Below are positions 49,634 through 58,771 of a DNA stretch of 64,000 bases, one piece after another. The stretch lies in assembly GCF_000718305.1 (NCBI RefSeq), contig NZ_JOFQ01000012.1, positions 202,261-266,260 on the forward strand. Reading direction: 5' to 3'. Made by a program: the position numbers and the translations under genes. The notes beneath the pieces were generated by a model. The model was not told the DNA's origin. It ran no database searches and saw only the letters and a list, made by a program, of their open reading frames with translations. This DNA is from Streptomyces niger. GTDB lineage: Bacteria > Actinomycetota > Actinomycetes > Streptomycetales > Streptomycetaceae. Within the stretch, counting starts at the first letter, position 1; each line of letters begins with the position of its first letter.

Positions 49634-50767
49634 TCAGCGGGTGCCGACCGCCGCTCGTACCGCACGCCGCGCCATCTGGGCGTCGTCGTGCAGCCGCCGC
49701 AGCAGCAGACGCTGTTCCTCGCCCGCGGCGGGCGCTCCCGGCTGTCCCGGACCGGGGGCGCCGGGCGGCGCCTCTTCCCGCATGGTCCGCTGCACCGCGG
49801 TCTCGTAGCGCCGGATCTCCCGGGTCAGCACCAGCATCAGATTGACCAGGAAGGCATCCCGGGCCGTGGGACCCGCGGCCTGCGCGAGCTGACTGATCTG
49901 CCGGCGCGCGACCGGTGCGTCACCGAGCACCGACCACAGGGTCGCCAGGTCGTAGCCCGGCAGATACCAGCCGGCGTGCTCCCAGTCCAGCAGCACCGGG
50001 CCGGCGGGGGAGAGCAGGACGTTGTTCAGCAGCGCGTCGCCGTGGCAGAACTGGCCCGTGGAGTGCGCGAGGCCGTGCATCAGTTTCTGCAGGTCCCCGA
50101 GGTCCCGGTCGGTCAGCAGGCCGAGATCGTGGAACCGCCCGATGCGGTTCGCGTAGTCCAGCGGCGCGTCGAACATGCCGGCCGGGGGGCGCCACAGGTT
50201 GATCCGGCAGACCGCGCCGAGCGCGGCCCGGATGTCCGCACGCGGCGGCGCTTCGGTGGGGTGGCGCTGCACGGCGGCCACCCGTCCGGGCATCCGCTCG
50301 ACGACCAGGGTGCAGTTGTCAGGATCCGCGGCGACCAACCTCGGCACGCGCACCGGCGGACGGTGGCGTACGAAGGCGCGATATGCCGCTATTTCGTGCC
50401 GGAACCGCTCGACCCACGCCGGCGAGTGGTCCAGTAAAACCTTCGCGACCGCGGTCGTACGACCGGTCGTGCCGACGAGAAGGACGGACTTTCCGCCGCG
50501 CCGCAGCACCTGGACCGGATTGAACTCCGGACAGATGCGCTGGACCGAGGCGACCGCTGCGCGCAGCTGCGCGCCCTGGGGGCCGGACAAGTCGAGTCTC
50601 CCGCTGAGCGGTTGGGGTCCAGGACCCTGCGCCCGCCGGAGACGGCCGCCCGTGGGCCCTGCGGCCATCCCCGAGGAGTGGGCGGGATCGAGATACGGAC
50701 CGCTGCCGGCGGGCTGCGGTCGGTACGGCCGGGAAGGGGCGGTCGCGGCGGACGATGCTGCGTACAT
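49634..50767 (-). CDS. Aminoglycoside-phosphotransferase-fold kinase
   Basis: 377 residues. The APH fold is clear: [25 protein letters not shown] (nucleotide loop and lysine), LVVERMPG hinge, [15 protein letters not shown] with catalytic D244 and N249, and VLLDWEHAG with the metal aspartate D261. Substrates of this fold include aminoglycosides, choline, homoserine and others, so antibiotic resistance cannot be assumed. The first 60 residues are proline/glycine-rich and probably disordered. The ATG at 50767 is the most reasonable start but lacks a strong ribosome site; an internal ATG (MAAGPTGG) is the alternative. Confidence 0.87.
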   Translation of the reverse strand: MYAASSAATAPSRPYRPQPAGSGPYLDPAHSSGMAAGPTGGRLRRAQGPGPQPLSGRLDLSGPQGAQLRAAVASVQRICPEFNPVQVLRRGGKSVLLVGTTGRTTAVAKVLLDHSPAWVERFRHEIAAYRAFVRHRPPVRVPRLVAADPDNCTLVVERMPGRVAAVQRHPTEAPPRADIRAALGAVCRINLWRPPAGMFDAPLDYANRIGRFHDLGLLTDRDLGDLQKLMHGLAHSTGQFCHGDALLNNVLLSPAGPVLLDWEHAGWYLPGYDLATLWSVLGDAPVARRQISQLAQAAGPTARDAFLVNLMLVLTREIRRYETAVQRTMREEAPPGAPGPGQPGAPAAGEEQRLLLRRLHDDAQMARRAVRAAVGTR

Positions 50768-51001
50768 GGGTGGATGAGGTCCCTTCGTGCGCCGACGAGT
50801 GGCGGTGCGCCACCGGCCCGATGAGGGTCGCGACACCCTGGGGAATGCGTTTCCGCCACCGGGCCGGGGGCTGCATCTCTACAGAACACGCGACTACGGG
50901 TGGCAGACCATCTGGCGCACCCTGGCGAACCCTGGCGAATGCTCGCCCGGCACATGACGGCCGGTTACTGTCAACTCAGTCGAGGAACCTGGGGGCTTGA
51001 C

Positions 51002-52486
51002 GTGAACAGGGAGCCGAACACCCGTCTCGCGGACCTTTTCCAGCTCGCCGGCTGGTCGAAGGGCGAGCTGGCGAGGTTGGTCAACCGGCAGGCGGCGGCC
51101 ATGGGCCACCCACAGCTGGCGACCGACACGTCCCGAGTGCGGCGCTGGATCGACATGGGGGAGACCCCGCGCGATCCCGTACCGAAGGTGCTGGCCGCCT
51201 TGTTCACCGAGCGCCTCGGCCGTGTCGTAACCATCGAGGACCTCGGTTTTGCACGTTCCGGGCGCGCGGGGAAGCGGCAGGCCGCCGACGGCCTGCCGTG
51301 GCCGCCCGACCGTACGGCTGCGGTCCTCACGGAATTCACGGGAATGGACCTCATGCTCAACCGACGCGGCTTGGTGGGCGCGGGCGCGGCGCTCGCCGCG
51401 GGCTCCGCGCTCAGCAGCGCCATGCACGACTGGCTGCACGCCGATCCGGCCCTGGCAGCCGACGCACCCAGCACAGACAACCCCCTGTCCGTCCGCACCC
51501 TCGATCAGGCCGGCATGGACCGGTACGAAGCGGCCCCCGTGGGCTCCCAGGAGATCGACGCCCTGGAGCGCTCCGTGGAGGTCTTCCGGCGCTGGGACGC
51601 GGCCCGCGGCGGCGGACTGCAGCGCAAGGCCGTGGTGGGCCAGTTGAACGAGGTGGGCGGCATGCTCTCCTACCGCCACCCCGACCACCTCCAGCGGCGG
51701 CTGTGGGGCGTGGCGGCGAACCTCGCCGTCCTGGCCGGCTGGATGTCCCACGACGTGGGCCTGGAGCCCACCGCCCAGAAGTACTTCGTCATCGCCGCGC
51801 ACGCCGCGCGTGAGGGCGGCGACCGGCCGCGAGCGGGGGAGGCGCTCTCCCGTGCGGCGCGCCAGATGGTGCACCTGGGCCGTCCCGACGACGCCCTGGA
51901 CCTCATGAAACTCGCCCAGTCCGGCTCCGGCGACGAGACCCTGCCGCGCACGCGTGCGATGTTGCACACGATCGAGGCGTGGGCGCAGGCGTCGAAGGGC
52001 CAGGGGCAGGCGATGCGGCGCACGCTCGGCGAGGCCGAGGAGCTGTTCGTCTCGGACAAGCGGGACGTGCCGCCGCCCAGTTGGATGCAGAGCTTCGACG
52101 AGGCCGACCTGCACGGCATGCAGGCGCTGGCGTACCGCACACTGGCCGAGCACGACCCCAAGGCAGCCAAGATCGCCCAAGGGCACGCCCAGCAGGCGCT
52201 CGCGCTGCGCCGGGACGGCTACCAGCGCTCGCAGATCTTCGACTATCTGTCGCTGGCCTCCGCCCTGTTCATCGCCCACGACCCGGAGCAGGCGGACCGG
52301 TACGCCCGGCTGGCGCTGGTGTCGATCGGGGAGAACTCCTCGCACCGCACCTGGGACCGGCTGCGCGAGATGTACCGGCTCACGGGGCAGTACGCCGACT
52401 ACCCCAAGGTGCAGGCGCTCCGCGAAGAGATCGAACTCGCCCTGCCCAGGCAGAAGAAGCCGAAGGAACGCAACGGGCGGGCCTGA
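51002..52486 (+). CDS. NsdA/NsdB-like TPR regulatory protein
   Basis: 494 residues. The N-terminal helix-turn-helix-like block (FQLAGWSKGELARLVNRQAAAMGH... DTSRVRRWIDMGETPRDPVPKVLA) and EDLGFARSG resemble S. coelicolor NsdA, a negative regulator of sporulation and antibiotic production. The remaining two thirds are helical TPR-like repeats (LGRPDDALDLMKLAQSG, KIAQGHAQQALALRR). Because other Streptomyces carry several paralogues, this is an NsdA-like member, not necessarily NsdA. GTG at 51002 follows a GGGGG stretch. Partners and targets are unknown. Confidence 0.85.
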   Translation: MNREPNTRLADLFQLAGWSKGELARLVNRQAAAMGHPQLATDTSRVRRWIDMGETPRDPVPKVLAALFTERLGRVVTIEDLGFARSGRAGKRQAADGLPWPPDRTAAVLTEFTGMDLMLNRRGLVGAGAALAAGSALSSAMHDWLHADPALAADAPSTDNPLSVRTLDQAGMDRYEAAPVGSQEIDALERSVEVFRRWDAARGGGLQRKAVVGQLNEVGGMLSYRHPDHLQRRLWGVAANLAVLAGWMSHDVGLEPTAQKYFVIAAHAAREGGDRPRAGEALSRAARQMVHLGRPDDALDLMKLAQSGSGDETLPRTRAMLHTIEAWAQASKGQGQAMRRTLGEAEELFVSDKRDVPPPSWMQSFDEADLHGMQALAYRTLAEHDPKAAKIAQGHAQQALALRRDGYQRSQIFDYLSLASALFIAHDPEQADRYARLALVSIGENSSHRTWDRLREMYRLTGQYADYPKVQALREEIELALPRQKKPKERNGRA

Positions 52487-52548
52487 GCACCCCGCTCCCG
52501 GCCGTGGCGGCTCTGCCGCGGAAGTGCGGGACCGCAACAACAGCGTGA

Positions 52549-52577
52549 AAGACGCCCCCAAGACCTCGGGGCGCCTT
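52549..52577. terminator. Hairpin between convergent genes
   Basis: AAGACGCCCC (52549-52558), 9-nt loop, GGGGCGCCTT (52568-52577), one mismatch. A cluster of GTACCCGA direct repeats follows at 52636-52672. Confidence 0.55.
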
Positions 52578-52724
52578 CCACCGCGCTGTTCTGCCGTCGT
52601 CAACCCACCGCCGCGCGTCAGTAGCCCGTGCGTCAGTACCCGAGTACCCGATCGGCAATCGGTACCCGAGGAGCGGTGTCGCCAGTGGCCCGTCAGCCGC
52701 TGTCCACCCGCACCAGGAGAGCGA

Positions 52725-54200
52725 TCAGTCGCAGATCCTGGCGATCAACACGCATGCGTCGTCCTCCCGGTCGGCGTTGCCGAACTCCTCGACGAGGATA
52801 CGGACGCTGTCCTGCGCGCTCCGTGCCGCGGTGAACCGCGGGGCGAGGGCGAGCAGTCGGTCCGCGCCTTCCTGTGCGCTGTCCGTGCCGTACGTACGAC
52901 GCCGGCCCACCAGGCCGTCGGTGTACAGCACGAGCAGGTCGCCGGGGGCCAGTTGCTCGCTGCGCTGTGCGTACGTGGCGTGGGAGGTCGCGCCCAGCAG
53001 CACGCCCTCGGGCGGCTGCAGCTCCCGTCCTCGCCCGTCCCGGAAGACCAGCGGGGCGGGGTGTCCGGCCTGCGCCCAGTCCAGGCGGCGAGTGGCCGGA
53101 TCGAAGCGGCAGCACACCGCGCTGCCCAGAGCGGGCTGCGCCGAGGCGTCCAGGAGTTGGTTCAGATAGCCCATCAGGGGGCCCGGGTCCTGACCCGATA
53201 CGGCCATGCCGCGCAGCGCACCGAGGAGCATCGCCATGCCGGAGGTGGCGGCGACGCCGTGCCCGGTGAGGTCGCCGGCGCTGAGCAGCGTACGCCCGTC
53301 GGGGAGCTGCAGTGCGTCGTACCAGTCGCCGCCGATGAGGTCGCTGGAACCGGAGGGGAGGTAGTGGGCGGCCAGGTCGAGGGCGACCGGACCGCCTTGC
53401 GGGAACCGCAGGGAGCCGCGCCACGGCGGCAGCACGGCTTCCTGCAGTTCGACCGCAAGCCGGTGCTCGGTCTGCGCGATGTGCCGTTGGCGCTGCAGCG
53501 AGTCACGGGTCTCGCGCACCGCCCGCTGGCTGCGGCGCAGCTCGCTGACGTCCCGCAGCACGGCCCACATGCAGGCCGTGCTGCCGTCGGCGTCGAGCAC
53601 CGGCTCGCCCACCATGTGCACCGTGCGCACGCTCGTGTCGGAGCGCACGATGCGGAATTCGCCGTCGATCGGCTTGCCGTCCACCAGGCAGTCCGTGACC
53701 ATCGCGGTCAGCTGCGCCTGGTCGTCGGAGAAGACCAACGACGGCAGCTCGTCCAGCGTGAGCGGCCCGTCGGCCGGGTCCCGGCCGAAGATCTCGAAGA
53801 GCTCCTCGGACCAGCTGACCTGGTCGGTGAGGAGGTTCCACTCGGCGCTGCCCACCCGGCTCAGCAGCGAGCCGCGGGCCTGGGCCTCGGGGTCCGGGTC
53901 GGCTGGGGCCGCCGGCCGCGGCGGGGCGTCGTCCGTACCGTCTGCGGGCCCGGCCGGCAGTCCCTCTCTCAGCTGGTCCAGATGGCCGCCGAGGTCTTCG
54001 AGGTGGTGGACCGCGAGGTCGCACAGCGCCCGCTGCCAGCGCAGCCGGGCGTCCTCGTCCGGCAGCCCGCCGGCCGCGGCCTCGCGGCGTACCGCGTCCA
54101 GACCGCCACGGAGCCGGCGAGCCTGCGAGATGAGTGCGTCGACCGCGCCGCGCTCGGGCGGCTGCGCGTGATGATGGTCCTCAAAAAGATGGGACGGCAT
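52725..54200 (-). CDS. PAS-domain SpoIIE-type PP2C serine phosphatase
   Basis: 491 residues. An N-terminal helical region (about 1-95) precedes a PAS domain (SRVGSAEWNLLTDQVSWSEELFEIFGRD through WAVLRDVSELRRSQ), a coiled helix, and a SpoIIE phosphatase domain: SDLIGGDWYDALQLPDGRTLLSAGDLTGHG with metal aspartates, LLVLYTDGLVGRR and the final NADREDDACVLIAR. It would dephosphorylate an anti-sigma-factor antagonist in response to a signal sensed by the PAS domain. The start at 54200 has GGAG 6 nt upstream; longer starts (54254) lack a comparable site. No anti-sigma or STAS gene is adjacent. Confidence 0.9.
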   Translation of the reverse strand: MPSHLFEDHHHAQPPERGAVDALISQARRLRGGLDAVRREAAAGGLPDEDARLRWQRALCDLAVHHLEDLGGHLDQLREGLPAGPADGTDDAPPRPAAPADPDPEAQARGSLLSRVGSAEWNLLTDQVSWSEELFEIFGRDPADGPLTLDELPSLVFSDDQAQLTAMVTDCLVDGKPIDGEFRIVRSDTSVRTVHMVGEPVLDADGSTACMWAVLRDVSELRRSQRAVRETRDSLQRQRHIAQTEHRLAVELQEAVLPPWRGSLRFPQGGPVALDLAAHYLPSGSSDLIGGDWYDALQLPDGRTLLSAGDLTGHGVAATSGMAMLLGALRGMAVSGQDPGPLMGYLNQLLDASAQPALGSAVCCRFDPATRRLDWAQAGHPAPLVFRDGRGRELQPPEGVLLGATSHATYAQRSEQLAPGDLLVLYTDGLVGRRRTYGTDSAQEGADRLLALAPRFTAARSAQDSVRILVEEFGNADREDDACVLIARICD

Positions 54201-54449
54201 GACGTACTCCGATATCAGGCGGCGCTCGGCCATGTCTCCGGCCTTGTCGGCCATGTCTGACAGAAGGGCCGGTTACGACTGTTGCACAGGCTGCGACCGC
54301 GCGTAAGGGATTTGGCATGACCCGATACGGTGGTGCGCATGGCATATGCCTCGGGCTGCGCCTCCGCAATCCTCCCGGACGCTGCGGAATCTGTCGCTCC
54401 GGGCTAGGCTTCGGCCGCCGTACGGCAGTCGTTCCGCCGATCCACTCCG

Positions 54450-55967
54450 GTGAACGACGCATACGGCCCGCAGACACCGGCAAGAATGCCGGTCAGCGGA
54501 AATCCCGTTGCCAGCCAGCCCCCCGCACCGGATGCTGACCTCATGTTCGATCCAGACATAGCGCCCAGTGGCACCCTGCTCGGCCTCCTCCAGCGAGGCC
54601 GCGGCGACGGGACCCTGCATGCCTTGGCGGCGCCCCGGGCCGAGGCCCTGGCCGCCCTCGACGACTGCGTGCTGCGCGACCCCCGGCGCGACTGGCAGCT
54701 GGAGAACCGCTCGCTGTACTACGCACGCCTCTACATGCAGCTCGACGGCGGACTCGAAGAGATCGAACGGCACCTCTTCCACCCCGACGACCGCACCGAC
54801 ACCCGTGAGGAGCGCACCGGCCTCGCGCTCTCCGTGCTCGGCCACCTCGCCTCCTACGGGCGCGACGCCGCGCTGCTCCTCTTGCGCAGCTATGCCGCGG
54901 TCGGCGCCAACTGGCGCTGGGCCCTGGACGAGCTCGCCCTGCGCGACACCGACGACGGCCTGCTCTCCCTGGCCCCCGCCGTACTGGCCCGCTTCCCGGA
55001 GACCCCCGAGGGGGAGGCCGAGCTGGCCGCCGCCGTACGGGACGCGTTCGAGCCCCGCCCGTGGCGGCTGTGGGCCGAGGACGCCCGGTACGGCGCACGG
55101 GTGCGGGCCGCGGGCGAGCAGGGCAGCTTCGACCGCTGGCAGCGCCAGCTCACGCCGAGCGGGCCCCGCCCCGGCTGGAGCGTCCGCGAGATCCTGCAGT
55201 GGGCCGAGGACGGCCGGGCCGCCCGGCCCGCCGAGTGGCGCACCGGCGCCGCTGCCCGCTGCCTCGCCGCGGTGGCCGGCCCCGAGGACCGCCCTGAGCT
55301 GCTGGCCGCCGCCCGCAGCGGCCCGGACGCGGCCCGCGCCGCGGCCCTGCACCACCTCGCCGAGCGCGGCGACCCGGAGGCGCTCGACCTGATCGAAGCC
55401 GCGGTCACCGACCCGCTCGGCTGTGCGGAGCTCACTGAGGCAGCGACCGGCGCGTTCCTGCGTATGCGCGCCGTGGCAGCCGTCGAACGCGCCAGGATCT
55501 GGGCCCACCGCCCGGACCGGCTGGGCGCCGTGGCCGCCGGGCTGCTCGCCCGCCGCGGGGGCGTCCAGGACGCCGGTGCGGTGCTCGCCGCGCTGCGCAG
55601 GACCGTGCAGGCCGAGGGCCCGGACGCGGACGGCCTGTGGGAGCTGGCCGACGGCGTCGGACGGCTCGGCGTCGAGTGCGCCGCCCCCGTGCTGCGCCAC
55701 ATCTACCGCGAGACCTCCTCCTCCCACCTGCGCGGCCGGGCCGCCGCCGCGCTGGCGGCCACCGATCCCGGCTTCGCCGCCGGGTTCGCCGTCGAGTGCC
55801 TGTGGGACTGCGAGGAGACCACCCGGGAGCTCGCCGCACGGACCGCCGCGACCGGCGACGCCCGCGTCGTCGAACAGCTCCGCCGGCTCGCCGCCGACCC
55901 GGCCGAGGAGACCGAGGTCCAGACCGCCGTACGCGGTCGCATCGGCCCGGACGCCGCCGAGGTCTGA
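54450..55967 (+). CDS. HEAT-repeat-like alpha-helical protein
   Basis: 505 residues (GTG 54450; an ATG at 54486 is the alternative). It is almost wholly helical, alanine-rich and built of degenerate 30-35-residue repeats, for example ALDLIEAAVTDPLGCAELTEAATGAF and the later SSHLRGRAAAALAATDPGFAAGFAVECL, as in HEAT/Armadillo arrays. No catalytic motif, signal peptide or membrane helix is visible. Such proteins act as scaffolds. The function is unknown; it is divergent from the SpoIIE-type phosphatase, so a shared role is possible but unsupported. Confidence 0.83.
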   Translation: MNDAYGPQTPARMPVSGNPVASQPPAPDADLMFDPDIAPSGTLLGLLQRGRGDGTLHALAAPRAEALAALDDCVLRDPRRDWQLENRSLYYARLYMQLDGGLEEIERHLFHPDDRTDTREERTGLALSVLGHLASYGRDAALLLLRSYAAVGANWRWALDELALRDTDDGLLSLAPAVLARFPETPEGEAELAAAVRDAFEPRPWRLWAEDARYGARVRAAGEQGSFDRWQRQLTPSGPRPGWSVREILQWAEDGRAARPAEWRTGAAARCLAAVAGPEDRPELLAAARSGPDAARAAALHHLAERGDPEALDLIEAAVTDPLGCAELTEAATGAFLRMRAVAAVERARIWAHRPDRLGAVAAGLLARRGGVQDAGAVLAALRRTVQAEGPDADGLWELADGVGRLGVECAAPVLRHIYRETSSSHLRGRAAAALAATDPGFAAGFAVECLWDCEETTRELAARTAATGDARVVEQLRRLAADPAEETEVQTAVRGRIGPDAAEV

Positions 55968-56305
55968 GGCGAGCAGGGGCTGCGGGACCGCCCCGAAGCG
56001 GGCCGACCTCGGCCCCGGTACGGCCTCGGCCCCCGTACGGCCTCGGTACGGCGCCTTGATGTCGCCCCGCCCGGTCGCGGTCGGTAGGGACTCCCCCACC
56101 AAGGCGTGGACGGGCCTACGGGGCACGGCGTAGGGCGAGCGGGCAGGAGCGGGCACGGCACCCTTGTGGTGCCAGGGCACTCGTGCCCTGTGAGGCACCC
56201 GACCCCCTTCCCGCACTCCGGTGACGACGCAACGCTCATGGGACGTTCCCCCGAAGGAAAGATCCCCTTGGCCCGGTCCACGCCCGGCCCGCCGACAACA
56301 CGGGT
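55968..56305. other. 338-bp intergenic region with repeats and paired hairpins
   Basis: No gene seen. GTACGGCCTCGG occurs at 56018 and 56035, with a third partial copy directly after the second. Two adjacent hairpins, GGCACC-5-GGTGCC (56157-56173) and AGGGCAC-TC-GTGCCCT (56174-56189), could terminate or regulate. The promoter of the glycosyltransferase pair is not evident. Confidence 0.5.
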
Positions 56306-57430
56306 ATGCGTGTCGCCATCGTCACCGAATCCTTTCCGCCCGACGTCAACGGCGTCGCACACTGCACCCTGGAGACCGCCCGGCATCTGGTGCGGCGCGG
56401 CCACGAGCCACTGGTCGTCGCCCCCGCGGCGGCCCAGGACCCGGAGGCCGGGCGGACCCCGCCGTGCCCGGTGGTGCGGGTGCCCTCGCTCCCGCTGCCC
56501 GGCTATCCGCAGGTCCGGGTCGCGCTGCCGGGCCGCAAGCTGGCCGCCGTGCTCGGCGCGCACCGGCCCGACCTCGTCCACCTCGCGAGTCCCTTCGTGC
56601 TCGGCGTGCGCGGCATGGCGGCCGCGACGCGCCTCGGGGTGCCCGCCGTCGCCGTCTACCAGACCGACCTGGGCCGCTACGCCCGGACGTACCTGGGCAC
56701 GGGCAGCGCGGCGGCCTGGCGGCGGCTCCGTGCGGTGCACGGCGCGGCGGACCGCACCCTGGCGCCGTCCACGGCAGCGGCCCGGGAGCTGGCCGAGCAC
56801 GGCGTCCCACGGGTGCGCCTGTGGCCGCGGGGCGTGGATTCCATGCGGTTCCACCCGGCCCGCCGCGACGAGGTGCTGCGCAGCTCGCTGGCCGCCGGGA
56901 GAGACGTGCTGGTGGGCTACATCGGGCGGCTCGCCCCGGAGAAGGAGGTCGGGCTGTTGCGCGAGACGGAGCGGCTGCCCGGCGTACGGACCATCGTGAT
57001 CGGGGACGGGCCGAGCGCCCCGGGGCTGCGCGGGGCCCTGCCCGGGACCCGCTTCCTGGGTCGCCGCACGGGGGACGAGCTGGCCCGGCTCTTCGCCAGC
57101 CTGGACGTCTTCGTGCACACCGGCCCGTACGAAACGTTCGGCCAGACCGTCCAGGAGGCCATGGCGAGCGGGGTGCCGGTGGTGGCGCCGGCGGCGGGCG
57201 GCCCGCTGGACCTGGTCTCCCACGGGCGCACCGGGCTGCTCGTCACACCGAGGGACGCCGGCGCGCTGCGGGACGCGGTGCAGGCGCTCGCCGACAGCCC
57301 GGGGCTGCGCGCCGCATACGGGGCCGCGGGGCGGGCGGCCGTCGCGGACCGCACATGGGAGGCGGTCGGCGACCGGCTGCTGGCGCACTACGAGGACGTA
57401 CTGGGACAACGGGAGGCGGTGCCGGCATGA
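56306..57430 (+). CDS. GT4-family glycosyltransferase (MgtA-like)
   Basis: 374 residues, GT-B fold. The N-terminal acceptor domain starts MRVAIVTESFPPDVNGVAHC. The C-terminal nucleotide-sugar domain has GYIGRLAPEKEVGLLRE and the E-x7-E-like motif GPYETFGQTVQEAMASGVPVV. It resembles GDP-mannose-dependent mannosyltransferases of actinobacteria (MgtA and PimB' group), so addition of mannose to a lipid anchor is plausible. Its stop overlaps the next start (ATGA), and the second glycosyltransferase probably acts in the same pathway. Confidence 0.9.
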   Translation: MRVAIVTESFPPDVNGVAHCTLETARHLVRRGHEPLVVAPAAAQDPEAGRTPPCPVVRVPSLPLPGYPQVRVALPGRKLAAVLGAHRPDLVHLASPFVLGVRGMAAATRLGVPAVAVYQTDLGRYARTYLGTGSAAAWRRLRAVHGAADRTLAPSTAAARELAEHGVPRVRLWPRGVDSMRFHPARRDEVLRSSLAAGRDVLVGYIGRLAPEKEVGLLRETERLPGVRTIVIGDGPSAPGLRGALPGTRFLGRRTGDELARLFASLDVFVHTGPYETFGQTVQEAMASGVPVVAPAAGGPLDLVSHGRTGLLVTPRDAGALRDAVQALADSPGLRAAYGAAGRAAVADRTWEAVGDRLLAHYEDVLGQREAVPA

Positions 57431-58677
57431 GGCGCGACGGTACGGAGCGGGACCGCACGGAGCACATCCGGAGGTGGCCGTACGAGGACGCCGCCCGGTA
57501 CGAGGACACCCGGGCCGAGGGGCTGCGCATCGTACGCCTCGCGAATTTCGTCACCCCGGCGTCGGGCGGGCTGCGCACGGCCCTGCGCGAGCTGGGCGAG
57601 GGGTACCGGGCGGCCGGCCACGACCCGGTGCTCGTGGTCCCGGGGCCGGCCGCGAGCGATGAACGCACCGCGCAGGGACGCGTGATCACCGTCCCCGGCC
57701 CGGTACTGCCCGGCACCGGCGGCTACCGGGTCCTCACCGGGCGCGCCCGGCTGGAGCGCCTGCTGCGCACCCTCGCCCCGGACCGCCTGGAGGTCTCCGA
57801 CCGCACGACCCTGCGCTGGACGGGGGAGTGGGCCCGGCGCGCCCGGGTGCCGGCGGTGATGGTCTCGCACGAGAGCGTGGACGGAGTGCTGCACACGTGG
57901 GGCGTGCCCCGGTACGCCGCCCGCTGGGTCGGTGACCGGCTCAACCTCCGCACCGCGCACGCCTACACGCGCGTCGTCTGCACGGCCGAGTGGGCGGCGG
58001 CCGAGTTCACCAGGACGGGCGCGCGCAATGTGGTCACCGCCCCGCTCGGCGTCGACCTGGCCCGCGCCCACCCGGGCTGCCGCAGCGAAGAACTGCGCCG
58101 GCGGACCGGCGGCGGCGCGTCCGCCGTGCTCCTGCTCTGCTCCCGGCTGTCGGTGGAGAAGCGCCCGGAGAGGGCCCTGGACGCCCTCTCCCGGCTCCGC
58201 GCCGACGGGGTGGACGCCGCGCTGGCCGTGGCCGGTGACGGCCCGCTGCGCGCCCGTCTGGAGGCTCGGGCCCGTGCCGAGCGGCTGCCGGTGGCGTTCC
58301 TCGGCCACGTCGCCGACCCCTGCGCGCTCGCCGCCCTCCAGGCCAGCGCCGACGTCCTCCTGGCCCCCGGCCCCGCCGAAACGTTTGGGCTCGCCGCGCT
58401 GGAGGCGCTGGCCTGCGGCACCCCGGTGGTCGCCAACGCCGGCTCCGCGCTCGCCGGTCTGATCGGCCCCGCGGGCGAGACCGCCCTCGACGACGGGGAC
58501 AGCATCGCCGCCGCCGTACGCCGCGTCCTGGCCCGTCCCGAAGAACTCCGCCGCACCGCAGCCCGCCACCGCGCCGAACGCTTCGGCTGGCACGCCGCCG
58601 TCAACGCCTTCCTCACCGCCCACGACGCGGCTCCGCTCACCCCGTCCCGGCCGCCGGTGCTCAGGGGGGTGGCCTGA
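57427..58677 (+). CDS. GT4-family glycosyltransferase
   Basis: 416 residues with a charged 30-residue N-terminal extension. GT-B domains: [72 protein letters not shown], and the donor-site motif [21 protein letters not shown]. The first domain ([16 protein letters not shown]) differs from that of the partner, so it uses another acceptor. It overlaps the preceding gene by 4 nt. Donor sugar and acceptor are not known; a sequential two-step glycosylation of an envelope lipid or natural product is the simplest reading. Confidence 0.9.
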   Translation: MRRDGTERDRTEHIRRWPYEDAARYEDTRAEGLRIVRLANFVTPASGGLRTALRELGEGYRAAGHDPVLVVPGPAASDERTAQGRVITVPGPVLPGTGGYRVLTGRARLERLLRTLAPDRLEVSDRTTLRWTGEWARRARVPAVMVSHESVDGVLHTWGVPRYAARWVGDRLNLRTAHAYTRVVCTAEWAAAEFTRTGARNVVTAPLGVDLARAHPGCRSEELRRRTGGGASAVLLLCSRLSVEKRPERALDALSRLRADGVDAALAVAGDGPLRARLEARARAERLPVAFLGHVADPCALAALQASADVLLAPGPAETFGLAALEALACGTPVVANAGSALAGLIGPAGETALDDGDSIAAAVRRVLARPEELRRTAARHRAERFGWHAAVNAFLTAHDAAPLTPSRPPVLRGVA

Positions 58678-58771
58678 AGCCACCCGGAGATGCCGTCGCA
58701 CCGCTTCCCCGGGCAACGCGCCGTCCCTTTCGGAGCGCTCCGCCACCCGATTTCGTGGTCACAATGGGCGC

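Noticed and set aside
49634..50767. Aminoglycoside resistance gene
   Set aside because: The APH fold is present, but it is shared by many kinases and nothing points to a drug substrate.
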